Assembly: GCF_949152215.1 (NCBI RefSeq) | Contig: NZ_OX424407.1 | Coordinates: 500,530-564,529, forward strand | DNA from: Lancefieldella sp. Marseille-Q7238 | Lineage (GTDB): Bacteria > Actinomycetota > Coriobacteriia > Coriobacteriales > Atopobiaceae | Length of the DNA: 64,000 nt | Direction: 5' to 3' | Program-made: the position numbers and the translations under genes | The notes under the pieces: generated by a model | What the model saw: the letters and a program-made list of their open reading frames with translations, nothing else | Database searches by the model: none | What the model was told of the DNA's origin: nothing | In this document: positions 18,763-26,252 of the stretch, piece after piece | Numbering within the stretch: position 1 is the stretch's first letter | Layout of the letters: each line of letters opens with the position of its first letter

Positions 18763-18868
18763 GCGCATTATAAAGCTGCTTCCACAGCGTTCGTGCTAAC
18801 AGATGCTGCGCTGCATTTGAGCTTATTTGAAGCCCTTGCGCCAAACTTGAAGCTCTTGCGTCAAACGC

Positions 18869-20179
18869 TTACTCAGCGCTCTCTTCAGTCACTTCAGCCT
18901 CGACGTTCTTCTCGGCCTCGGCCTCAGTGGCCTCAGTCTCCGTATCCGCGGCTTCTTCGGCTTCCATTGCCTCAGCAGCGGCTTCGTCCGCTTCAATGGC
19001 TGCCTCTGCTTCAGCGGCGGCAGCCTCAGCTGCGGCGCGCTCCTCTTCCGGAAGAGGCTTAACGTCAATGTCAATGCCAAGCGTCTCAGCAGCAGCTTTC
19101 ATGGACAGAGAAATGCGGCGGCGATCAAGATCAATCTCCATGACCTTGACCTGTACCTTGTCGCCCACGGTGCATACCTGAGAAGGAGCAGTGACGTGCT
19201 GCTTTGCCATCTCGGAAATGTGGACAAGGCCCTCAACACCGTCGCCGAGGTCAACAAAGGCGCCAAAGGTAACGAGCTTGGTAACGGTGCCCTCAACAAT
19301 AGCGTCAACGGGGAACTTGGAAACGAGAACGCGCCACGGATCCTCGGTTGTCTGCTTGAGACCAAGGGAGATGCGCTCACGGTTCAGGTCAACGTCGAGA
19401 ACCTGAACCTCAACTTCCTGACCGACCTTAACGACCTCGGACGGGTGATTAACGTGATTCCAAGAAAGCTCGGAAATGTGAACCAGACCGTCAATGCCGC
19501 CCAAATCAACGAAGGCGCCAAACTCAACGATGGAAGAAACGGTGCCCTGAAGCTTCATGCCAACCTTGAGCTTGCCCAGGATGTCCTGACGCTCCGCCTT
19601 ACGAGCCTCTTCAAGAACCACACGACGGGAAAGAACAACGTTGTTGCGGTTGCGATCCATCTCAATAACGCGTGCCTCAATGCGTGTGCCCATAAAGGTG
19701 CTGAGATCCTTCACGCGGCGAAGGTCGACAAGGGATGCGGGCAAGAAGCCGCGAAGACCGATGTCAAGGATCAAGCCGCCCTTAACAACCTCAATGACTT
19801 CACCCTCAACAGTCTCGCCAGCATTGAACTTCTCTTCAACGGCCTTCCAAGCGCGCTCGTACTCAGCACGCTTCTTTGAAAGGACCAAGCGGCCCTCTTT
19901 GTCCTCTTTCTGAAGGACAAGAGCCTCGACCTCTTCGCCCATGGAAACAAGCTCGGAGGGCTCGACATCCTTGCGAATAGAAAGCTCACGAGCAGGGATG
20001 ACTCCTTCGGACTTATATCCGATGTCAAGCAGGACCTCATCGCGTTCAATCTTGACGACGGTGCCGTTAACAAGGTCTCCCTCGTTAAAATCGGTGACAG
20101 TGCCGTCGATGAGATTGTTCATCTCCTCATCGGAGATGTCATCCAGCGCAAAGATGGACGAATTCTGAATCTCACTCAA
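18869..20179 (-). CDS. rpsA: 30S ribosomal protein S1
   Basis: Ribosome-associated RNA-binding protein that helps mRNA loading. The 436-residue protein holds four S1/OB domains (about residues 34-103, 121-188, 203-272 and 289-360), each with the VxGxVxx...GAFVDLG pattern. It ends in an acidic Ala/Glu-rich tail of about 60 residues. Four domains is typical of actinobacterial S1, not the six of proteobacteria. The start is TTG at 20179 with AAGGGG seven bases upstream. Monocistronic, with its own terminator. Confidence 0.95.
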   Translation of the reverse strand: MSEIQNSSIFALDDISDEEMNNLIDGTVTDFNEGDLVNGTVVKIERDEVLLDIGYKSEGVIPARELSIRKDVEPSELVSMGEEVEALVLQKEDKEGRLVLSKKRAEYERAWKAVEEKFNAGETVEGEVIEVVKGGLILDIGLRGFLPASLVDLRRVKDLSTFMGTRIEARVIEMDRNRNNVVLSRRVVLEEARKAERQDILGKLKVGMKLQGTVSSIVEFGAFVDLGGIDGLVHISELSWNHVNHPSEVVKVGQEVEVQVLDVDLNRERISLGLKQTTEDPWRVLVSKFPVDAIVEGTVTKLVTFGAFVDLGDGVEGLVHISEMAKQHVTAPSQVCTVGDKVQVKVMEIDLDRRRISLSMKAAAETLGIDIDVKPLPEEERAAAEAAAAEAEAAIEADEAAAEAMEAEEAADTETEATEAEAEKNVEAEVTEESAE

Positions 20180-20614
20180 AGGTGGACCCCTTCCAAAACG
20201 GGGCCCCGGTCGTCATGGTCGCTGCCTGCAGTGCCAAATCCTAGTGGGCGTCTACGGAAACTTACATGCTCTCGGGGGCCAATAGATACGGTGCATGTCC
20301 TTGTGGGCATGCAGTTCATAAGCATAGCGAAAAGTACCTCTAGCGGCAAGTGTTTCTCGCGAAAAACGCATGAAAACCCGGAGGTTTCACATAAAGCTTT
20401 TACACGCTTTTATAAGTTTTTACACAGGCCCCGCGCGAAAGATTGCAGAGGTTTACGCGGAGTTTATCGGGCTTGTGTAAGTCGGCGCAGAGTTTATACG
20501 AAGCTCACGCGGAGGATTGCGCGAGTCTGTGCGGAGTTTTTGTGACCGTTATGATGATTCGGTGCGGCTGCTGCGATGATTTGGCACGGCAGCAGCGGAG
20601 ATTCGCCGTGGCGT
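20180..20614. other. Spacer upstream of rpsA with degenerate GCGGAGTTT-type repeats
   Basis: This 435-base spacer carries the rpsA leader. A GC-rich TGCATG/CATGCA inverted repeat lies at about 20292-20313. A stretch at about 20440-20545 reuses GCGGAGTTTAT-like words at irregular 20-30 base intervals. I see no protein-coding or RNA gene here. Confidence 0.4.
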
Positions 20615-21004
20615 TTACGCAAGAAGCCTATAGCCTGCGGATTCGACGGCCTTCCTATACGCGTCAACATCAAGTGGAGACTTTGAACGAACGCGAGCCT
20701 GACCGCCCGCAAGCGTAACTGTCGCCCAAGTTCCCGGTACGGAATCAAGCGCTGCAGTCACATGGCGAACGCAGTTCTCGCACGTCATTCCGCCGATTTC
20801 GTAGGTTGCTACATACGGATAATGGGACTCGTCCTGATCCTTCGGGGCCGCAACCTCAGGGGCTTTTGCGGTATTGCAGGTTGAGACGCCGGTGCCTTCA
20901 TCGCTGCAGCAGCCCTTTTTACCCGAGGCAACGCCTACAAATCTGCGTACCGCAACAACAAGTATCAACACGACAATGATGCCGATAACGATATTGATAT
21001 CCAT
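20615..21004 (-). CDS. Membrane-anchored heavy-metal-associated (HMA) domain protein
   Basis: Probable metal-trafficking protein. The 129 residues start with a membrane anchor (residues 2-20, INIVIGIIVVLILVVAVRRF), then a Cys-rich segment GCCSDEGTGVSTC, and end in an HMA fold with the metal site GGMTCENCVRHV and the usual C-terminal VESAGYRL. Anchor plus Cys cluster plus HMA resembles a fusion of a FeoB-associated-like Cys-rich anchor to a CopZ-like domain. Start at ATG 21004 (AAGGGGAG upstream). The open frame extends to 21109 but that part has no ribosome site. Confidence 0.85.
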   Translation of the reverse strand: MDINIVIGIIVVLILVVAVRRFVGVASGKKGCCSDEGTGVSTCNTAKAPEVAAPKDQDESHYPYVATYEIGGMTCENCVRHVTAALDSVPGTWATVTLAGGQARVRSKSPLDVDAYRKAVESAGYRLLA

Positions 21005-21163
21005 AGTCACCGCTCCCCTTCTTGTATGCGCGCTTCGCACGTCTTCTGGTGTACCGCAACACCGTTTGTGTGCACTGCACGCCGTTCTCGTACACTGCAT
21101 GCGCCTCACGCGTCATTCCCGCACGTCGCTTCCGTCCACCGCACGCGTATCTTAGTTATATAT

Positions 21164-21181
21164 GGTGAACTTTCTTTCACC
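21164..21181. promoter_or_regulatory. Dyad GGTGAA-n6-TTCACC in the HMA-gene promoter region
   Basis: Perfect 6-bp arms with a 6-base spacer, next to a TATATATAA-like stretch on the minus strand about 160 bases before the HMA gene. The position suggests an operator overlapping a promoter. No known regulator site is recognised. Confidence 0.4.
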
Positions 21182-21251
21182 TCTCTGCAAGTGAATATGC
21201 CAGAGGATACCTACTGCACGCGCAAAGCTTGCGATAGCACTCCTACGCAAA

Positions 21252-21278
21252 GAAGAACCCGGAGATTCCGGGTTCTTC
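21252..21278 (-). terminator. Intrinsic terminator downstream of flavodoxin
   Basis: An 11-bp perfect stem (GAAGAACCCGG and its complement), loop of 5, followed on the minus strand by TTTG within a pyrimidine-rich run. It lies 35 bases past the flavodoxin stop. The stem edge contains the abundant CTTCTCG heptamer. Confidence 0.75.
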
Positions 21279-21312
21279 TCGCCAAGTCAATTTCAAGCAG
21301 AGGGACTCGGAG

Positions 21313-21717
21313 TTAGGCCGAAAGCTTCGCGCCAAGCGCCTGCAGCGCAGTGATTGCCTCGTCATCGGGCTCAAGGTTGCAGATGAGCGTCTCGACAACA
21401 TTGACGCCTGCTGCCTCGGCATTCTCGCGCCATGTGTCCATCCAGTCACCGGTACCCCAGTCATACGAACCAAAAAGGGCAACGGGCTTGCCGTCAAATT
21501 TGGAAGCGCAGTCGTTCCAAACTTCCTCGAAATCGGGATCGAGCTCTTCGTCGCCCATCGCAGGGCAGCCAAACGCAAAGGCGTCATAGTCAGCTACGGA
21601 ATCCGGTGAGAAGGTTGAAACCTCAATGGCCTCGGTTCCGGCGGCAGAAGCAAGTTCATTAGCCATGGCCTCGGTGTTTCCGGTCTGGGACCAGTACACA
21701 ACAGCAACTTTACTCAT
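21313..21717 (-). CDS. Flavodoxin
   Basis: Short-chain flavodoxin (134 residues), an FMN electron carrier that can replace ferredoxin under iron limitation. The phosphate loop SQTGNTEAMA (residues 10-19) and the later FMN-binding FGCPAMGDEEL and FGSYDWGTGDW loops are clear. It follows the DUF3793 gene on the minus strand, 69 bases after its stop, and the pair shares the upstream dyad at 22656-22698. The context suggests an iron-regulated unit. Confidence 0.95.
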   Translation of the reverse strand: MSKVAVVYWSQTGNTEAMANELASAAGTEAIEVSTFSPDSVADYDAFAFGCPAMGDEELDPDFEEVWNDCASKFDGKPVALFGSYDWGTGDWMDTWRENAEAAGVNVVETLICNLEPDDEAITALQALGAKLSA

Positions 21718-21786
21718 GTTTCCTCCTTTTGCCCGAATTATCGGGCCTCGCCCAAGCTTAGTCGCATAAGCTCGGGAATTTCCATC

Positions 21787-22488
21787 TTATGCAGCAGATA
21801 CATTGGTATCGCCTGCAGACTGAAGTAATGCGAAAAGTGACTCTCCTTGAGAAAATCTTGTGCGAAAAGCCTGTTCAGCAGTGGCAAGCCTTTTGAAGCG
21901 CACGCGAGCAGCCTCCACGTTTCCGTAAGCTCGCCACGGACCGCGGCAAGTCTCGCGCCCTCCTGATATAAAACCTTTAACGTCTTCAAGGGGATATCCG
22001 AGAATAACCCCAATTTCATGCGGATACTTCTGTGACAAGCCGCAGTGATATCGTGTCAGTCTCGCGCGGAAGTCCCTTATGACGCGCTGCCAGGAAGACG
22101 GCATGAAACCGCGCTCACGCAAAAACTCTTGCGTCTGAACATCTGAAATGATGCGCTCTACCTGATCGGCTCGGTATACGAGAAAATGAACCCTCGTACT
22201 CACGGGACTGATCGGTAAAATTTTTATACCAAAAAGCTCCACTTCATAAGCAAAATCGCACATCATCGACCGATACTGCGCCACAGGGCATGCTCGCAAA
22301 ACACATGACGAACACCGGGAAGTGATTTTAAATGAATACACGGCAGCAGGTTTTACTCCGGCAATAACACCGGCAGCGGAACGCACGAAAGCGCCTATGA
22401 ACTCTTGGCAAAAATCTGACGAGAAGAGCTTCTCGCAATGCGATGGCGCGTGCATATCAGAACTATCTGACAGAGGCGTAACGTCCAC
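21787..22488 (-). CDS. DUF3793 family protein
   Basis: Function unknown. The 233-residue protein has the DUF3793 pattern: an N-terminal KPAAVYSF segment, a Cys-rich middle and the C-terminal HEIGVILGYPLEDVKGFI block followed by GPWRAYGN. DUF3793 genes in anaerobes often sit beside flavodoxin and ferrous-iron transport genes, as here. I chose GTG 22488 because AAAGGAG lies just upstream. The frame stays open to a TTG at 22506 lacking a site. Several Cys (CSSCVLRACPVAQ) might bind metal, but this is conjecture. Confidence 0.8.
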   Translation of the reverse strand: MDVTPLSDSSDMHAPSHCEKLFSSDFCQEFIGAFVRSAAGVIAGVKPAAVYSFKITSRCSSCVLRACPVAQYRSMMCDFAYEVELFGIKILPISPVSTRVHFLVYRADQVERIISDVQTQEFLRERGFMPSSWQRVIRDFRARLTRYHCGLSQKYPHEIGVILGYPLEDVKGFISGGRETCRGPWRAYGNVEAARVRFKRLATAEQAFRTRFSQGESLFALLQSAGDTNVSAA

Positions 22489-22655
22489 AAAGCTCCTTTC
22501 GCACAAAGTGGCGATGCCAGCCAGGTAGGAGCTGGCATCGCCGAGAGGTACCGGTTGCTTGGGGAGAGGGGTCCAAGTTCCGGTCGGATAAAACAGACTC
22601 GAAAACCAAGACTACACAGATTAGAAGACAGGCCGCAGCCACCGCTCACCATGCG

Positions 22656-22698
22656 AGTTAGTCTCGGTTAACATGAAAAGTGTAAACCAAGTCTAACT
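22656..22698. promoter_or_regulatory. Large imperfect dyad upstream of DUF3793-flavodoxin
   Basis: AGTTAGTCTCGGTTAACA and TGTAAACCAAGTCTAACT are mirror images at 15 of 18 positions with a 7-base spacer. It lies about 170-210 bases before the DUF3793 start. The GTTA/TAAC cores recall DtxR/IdeR-type iron boxes, which would fit flavodoxin control, but this is inference. Confidence 0.5.
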
Positions 22699-22766
22699 AT
22701 TTGCCTAGAGTCTTTTTTAACTTTTGGGTATTCGGCACTGGAGCCGGATAAGAAGTCTATTAGCAT

Positions 22767-22889
22767 TTCCAAAAAAGTGCCACAGTTGTGATAAAAATAC
22801 TTCACAACTCATGGCATTTTTAGGGGATTTATCACAACTGATGCCTTTTTTAGGAGTTTTCATATCACAACTCATGCACTTTTTTGGAA
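22767..22889 (+). repeat. 123-bp interspersed repeat, copy A
   Basis: Runs from TTCCAAAAAAGTGCC to CACTTTTTTGGAA, giving near-perfect inverted ends. It holds four related monomers around CACAACT (one inverted, three direct, starts at 22803, 22833 and 22866). It differs from copies B and C only in its right end. It lies 97 bases downstream of the P-type ATPase stop (minus gene). Confidence 0.9.
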
Positions 22890-22890
22890 T

Positions 22891-22986
22891 CGCCTCGCGT
22901 GCACCTACATGCAAGTACTTCTCGCCTCGCGTGCACCTACATGCAAGTACTTCTCACCTCTGCATGGCACCTACACGCAAGTACAT
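22891..22986 (+). repeat. Tandem 32-bp repeat, two exact units and one decayed
   Basis: The 32-base unit starting CGCCTCGCGTGCACCTACAT occurs exactly at 22891-22922 and 22923-22954. A diverged third unit follows to about 22986, just at the end of the P-type ATPase gene. It directly adjoins repeat copy A. Confidence 0.85.
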
Positions 22987-25101
22987 TTACGTGAGAGCGC
23001 CTGTCAACAAGGGTCGCGTATTAGCCACCGTCACCGCAAAGGTCAACTCATTATGCAGCGACGCCGCCGTTGTCGTAGTGATAAGCCCGGTCACGCCTCC
23101 GGCAATAAATCCCGTGTTCAAAGCGACAATGGCTCGATAATCACGATGAATGCGCTGCATCACGCGCTGCGAAAGCAGGCGCATAACAACCAGCGATTCA
23201 AGCGACGCATTGCGAATGGAAATGTCCGCGACGGCTCGCGCGATATCGCTTGCGTCCGACATTGCCAGCGACACGTCCGATGCCGCCAGCGCTGGCGAGT
23301 CGTTGATGCCATCGCCGACCATAGCGACGGTATAACCTTCCGCCCGGTACTTCTCGACGTAAGAGCGCTTGTCCTCCGGAAGCACACGCGAAATGTATTC
23401 GTCAAGGCCAAGCTGCGCCGCCACATTTGCAGCGACATTTTCGGAATCGCCTGTCAACATCACAAAGCGCTTGACGCCCAATGCACGCAGCCGCGAGATG
23501 ACCGAAGCAGCCTCTTCGCGCAGCGGGTCACTGATGCAGATTGCGCCTACCAGCTTTCCGTCTTCCGCCACGTAAATAATGGACGCGGTTGGCGCCGATG
23601 CGTAAATGCGCTCACGTGCGCCGTCCGGATACACCACGCCCTCATCGTCAAACAGAAAGTGCGAGGAGCCTATGCAGACTTCCTTACCGTTGACCTGCGT
23701 GCGAATACCATGTGCCACAACATATTTGACCTCAGCGTGGAGCTCTTTTTGGTGATCAAGGCCACGGCGCTCGGCCTCGGAGACAATCGCGCGAGCCATG
23801 CTGTGCGGAAAGTGCTCCTCAATACAGGCAGCCAGCTTCAAAAGCTCGTTTTTAGAGCGGTCGTCAAAGCTAATGACACCCTCAACATGCGGTACGGCTC
23901 GGGTCAGAGTGCCCGTTTTGTCAAAAACGATAAGATCGGCGGCGGCGAACTTCTCGAGATATTTACCGCCTTTGACAGTCATTCCAAACTTGGCGGCCTC
24001 ATCCATCGCGCTGCCCACGGCAACCGGCGTCGACAGCTTAATGGCGCACGAATAATCGACCATCAACACCGTCATGGCCTTTTGGATGTTGCGCGTTATA
24101 GCGAGAAGAGCGAAGAACGCCACGAAGTTATAGGGAACCAGCGCGTCAGACAGACGTTCAGCCTTTGACTGAGCTCCAGCTTTAAGCTGAGCCGACTGCT
24201 CAACCATCTCAACGATACCGTCAATGCGAGAAACGCCGGGAGGCGCGGTAACCCGAATCTTCAAATCACCGTCTTCAAGAGCTGTACCTGCATAAACGGT
24301 AGAACCTTCATGCTTGTGCACAAGACGGGACTCTCCGGTCATGGACGCTTCGTTAAGCTCGCCCTCACCCTCCACGACACTGCCATCAACAGGCAAAACA
24401 CTGCCCGCGTTAAGATGCAGAATCTGTCCTTTTGTGACGGATGCAATAGGGATGCGAACGTCCTGACCGTCAATAACTACCCAGACGTTATCGGCTCGGG
24501 TAATCAAGCCGTTGCGCAGCGCAAGACGCGCGCGGCTGGCTACATGATCTTCCATAACGCCCGACAGGTTAAGCAGGAACATGATTTGGCCTGCTTCTCC
24601 CCAATTACCGCTCATGATGGATGCGGAAATGGCCGCCGCGTCAAGAAGTTCAACCTTGAGCTCGCGCTGCACAAGACGCTGCCAGCCCGCTCTCAAAAAC
24701 GGAACGGCGCGAAGCATCACCCAAACGCGCTGCATAACCAAAGGAAGTGGCAGGAAGCGGAACAGCCACCGGCGCATAAAGACATAGACCAGCTGCATCT
24801 GAAAGCGGTTATTCTCGCTTGCCATCTCAATGGCATTGCAAAAGTCTTCAAGGCCCGCTTCGTCTTCGCGAGGAAGTTTAAGCGGGTCAAAGGCCGCTAT
24901 AAAAGCCAGAACCTCCGCGCGCTTCGCGGGGTCGAACCGCACCAGCAACGAGCAGTTGGCGGGATGGACTTCCGCATGCCGCACCAGCCCCGAACGCATA
25001 AGGTCATAAGCGATACCGCGAGCTTCTCCCTCATCAATGAAACCAAGGTCGCACCGCATACGGATGCGACCGGCTATTTCATTTGTAATGGTAAAACGCA
25101 T
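22987..25101 (-). CDS. Heavy-metal (P1B-type) P-type ATPase
   Basis: ATP-driven transition-metal exporter. The 704-residue protein has TGE (255-257), the phosphorylation motif DKTGT (394-398) and GDGINDSPALAASD in the hinge. The intramembrane metal motif is SCA (351-353, in VDYSCAIKLSTP) rather than the CPC of copper pumps, and the usual SEHPLA motif reads EEHFPHS. There is no CxxC HMA domain; the N-terminal 85 residues (GRIRMRC and on) look like a degenerate HMA fold. The combination matches a subgroup lacking clear copper features. Cotranscribed with the small DUF6110-type gene 3 bases upstream. The metal cannot be assigned from sequence. Confidence 0.9.
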   Translation of the reverse strand: MRFTITNEIAGRIRMRCDLGFIDEGEARGIAYDLMRSGLVRHAEVHPANCSLLVRFDPAKRAEVLAFIAAFDPLKLPREDEAGLEDFCNAIEMASENNRFQMQLVYVFMRRWLFRFLPLPLVMQRVWVMLRAVPFLRAGWQRLVQRELKVELLDAAAISASIMSGNWGEAGQIMFLLNLSGVMEDHVASRARLALRNGLITRADNVWVVIDGQDVRIPIASVTKGQILHLNAGSVLPVDGSVVEGEGELNEASMTGESRLVHKHEGSTVYAGTALEDGDLKIRVTAPPGVSRIDGIVEMVEQSAQLKAGAQSKAERLSDALVPYNFVAFFALLAITRNIQKAMTVLMVDYSCAIKLSTPVAVGSAMDEAAKFGMTVKGGKYLEKFAAADLIVFDKTGTLTRAVPHVEGVISFDDRSKNELLKLAACIEEHFPHSMARAIVSEAERRGLDHQKELHAEVKYVVAHGIRTQVNGKEVCIGSSHFLFDDEGVVYPDGARERIYASAPTASIIYVAEDGKLVGAICISDPLREEAASVISRLRALGVKRFVMLTGDSENVAANVAAQLGLDEYISRVLPEDKRSYVEKYRAEGYTVAMVGDGINDSPALAASDVSLAMSDASDIARAVADISIRNASLESLVVMRLLSQRVMQRIHRDYRAIVALNTGFIAGGVTGLITTTTAASLHNELTFAVTVANTRPLLTGALT

Positions 25102-25104
25102 GCG

Positions 25105-25410
25105 TTATGCCTGAGCGCCTTCGGTATCAATCTGCTTGATGACCTCTTCGCGAATACCTTCTTCCAGCTGAGCCAGGCGGGCGTCAACCGCTGCCTGAAT
25201 CTTAGCCTCACGACGAGCTTCGGCAACGACGTCGTTAGCCTCATCGACAACATTTTGCGTTTCCGCAGCGACACAATCAGAAACACGCAGGCCGCAGGCG
25301 GTCGCCTTCACCGCTGCCTTATGAAGCGTTCCGTTTGACGCGAAACCTGCGACAACGCCAGCAAGAGCCGCACCAGCAGCGCCAATACAAAAGCCAGTTC
25401 TCTTCTTCAT
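25105..25410 (-). CDS. Small DUF6110/PacL-like membrane protein
   Basis: The 101-residue protein has an N-terminal glycine-zipper membrane segment (about residues 7-24, FCIGAAGAALAGVVAGFA) followed by a long charged helix rich in Glu, Ala and Arg (VAEARREAKIQAAVDARL). It ends without an obvious metal motif. It is the first gene of the ATPase operon. It looks like DUF6110 proteins found beside such ATPases, and by architecture and position like mycobacterial PacL1 (DUF1490), a partner of the CtpC pump. Homology to PacL is my inference. Confidence 0.7.
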   Translation of the reverse strand: MKKRTGFCIGAAGAALAGVVAGFASNGTLHKAAVKATACGLRVSDCVAAETQNVVDEANDVVAEARREAKIQAAVDARLAQLEEGIREEVIKQIDTEGAQA

Positions 25411-25590
25411 AGCAACTCCTTATCCTTTATGCTTCCCTTCCCGCGCAAGACCGCACGACAAGAAGTAGTGCAACAAAATAGCGTATTTGAACATACGAAG
25501 TTTTTCGCCACAATGCAAGACTCAATTTCACTTTTTTGGATTCTGGAATTTTGGGTCCTGAAATCCTGAACTCCTGGAATTCTGGAAATT

Positions 25591-25608
25591 TAAATTGTGC
25601 ACAATTTA
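25591..25608. promoter_or_regulatory. Perfect 18-bp palindrome, probable OhrR/MarR operator
   Basis: TAAATTGTGCACAATTTA is a perfect palindrome 81 bases before the glutathione peroxidase gene. It lies just upstream of a TTGCAC...TACACT promoter-like pair. The AATTGT/ACAATT arms recall OhrR boxes, and the operon's second gene is OhrR-like, so autoregulation is likely. Confidence 0.7.
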
Positions 25609-25640
25609 TCTCTTGCACAAGCGAGAAAACCGCTACACTT

Positions 25641-25667
25641 CTCTTGTCCCACTAACGGAGACAAGAG
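25641..25667 (+). other. Hairpin in the gpx leader
   Basis: Perfect 8-bp arms CTCTTGTC and GACAAGAG with an 11-base loop lie 22-48 bases before the gpx start codon. No T-run follows. It may stabilise the 5' end of the mRNA. Confidence 0.4.
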
Positions 25668-25688
25668 ATTCACTACGAAAGGATCACC

Positions 25689-26252
25689 ATGAGCACCAAC
25701 ATATATGATTTGTCTGTTACCGACCGCACGGGCACGTCCGTTCCTCTTTTCTCCTATAAGGGAAAGGTGCTGCTTGTTGTCAACACCGCGACCGGCTGCG
25801 GTTTCACCCCGCAGTACGAGGACCTGGAGAAGATTTATTCTGAGTTTCGCGACAAGGGCTTTGAGATTCTCGACTTCCCGTGCAACCAATTTGCCGGCCA
25901 GGCTCCTGAATCTGACGATGAAATTCATCAATTCTGCACCATGAAATTCGGGACTGAGTTTCCACAGTTCAAGAAAATTGATGTCAACGGCGAGACAGCA
26001 GATCCACTCTTTTCTCGCCTTGCCACCGCGCTGCCGTTTAAGGGATTCGGCCACAGCCCCAAAGCGCTTCTGCTCAAGCCTTTCTCGGATAAGAACAACA
26101 AACAATTTGGCGACAAGGCCTACATCATGTGGAACTTCACCAAGTTTTTGATTGACCGAAAGGGCAATCTTGTCTCGCGCTTTGAGCCGACGGTCGACAT
26201 GAAAAAGGTTGAAGCCGCCGTTAAGGACCTCGTTGAGACCAATGTCGAATAA
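25689..26252 (+). CDS. Glutathione peroxidase-family thiol peroxidase
   Basis: Reduces hydrogen peroxide or organic peroxides. The 187-residue protein has the catalytic tetrad in family positions: Cys37 in NTATGCGFT, Gln71 in FPCNQFAGQ, and Trp148-Asn149 in MWNFTKFLID. It uses Cys rather than selenocysteine, so, as in most bacterial homologues, the reductant is probably thioredoxin rather than glutathione. Its stop overlaps the start of the OhrR-like gene by 11 bases, and a palindromic operator lies upstream. Confidence 0.94.
   Translation: MSTNIYDLSVTDRTGTSVPLFSYKGKVLLVVNTATGCGFTPQYEDLEKIYSEFRDKGFEILDFPCNQFAGQAPESDDEIHQFCTMKFGTEFPQFKKIDVNGETADPLFSRLATALPFKGFGHSPKALLLKPFSDKNNKQFGDKAYIMWNFTKFLIDRKGNLVSRFEPTVDMKKVEAAVKDLVETNVE

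Noticed and set aside
20430-20545. Ordered tandem repeat upstream of rpsA
   Set aside because: Words such as GCGGAGTTT recur, but intervals are irregular and units diverge; kept only as a descriptive note on the spacer.
21738-22019. 93-codon frame overlapping the end of DUF3793
   Set aside because: It is another frame of the same strand; the DUF3793 motifs lie in the overlapping longer frame.
22767-22889. CRISPR array reading of the 123-bp element
   Set aside because: Period is 30-33 bases but the whole element, including would-be spacers, is copied unchanged at three places, and no cas gene is present.
22724-22889. Small proteins with CHSCDKNTSQLMAFLGDL encoded in the repeats
   Set aside because: The peptide arises from the repeat sequence, has no ribosome site or own start, and occurs in whichever frame the repeat falls.
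22909-24168. Long plus-strand open frame of 419 codons opposite the P-type ATPase gene
   Set aside because: It is a frame shadow of the ATPase gene. The product has no recognisable domain and is rich in Arg/His/Cys as expected from antisense reading.
24310-25338. Open frame of 342 codons on the plus strand opposite the ATPase and DUF6110 genes
   Set aside because: Same reason: antisense of two well-supported genes, no ribosome site and no domain.
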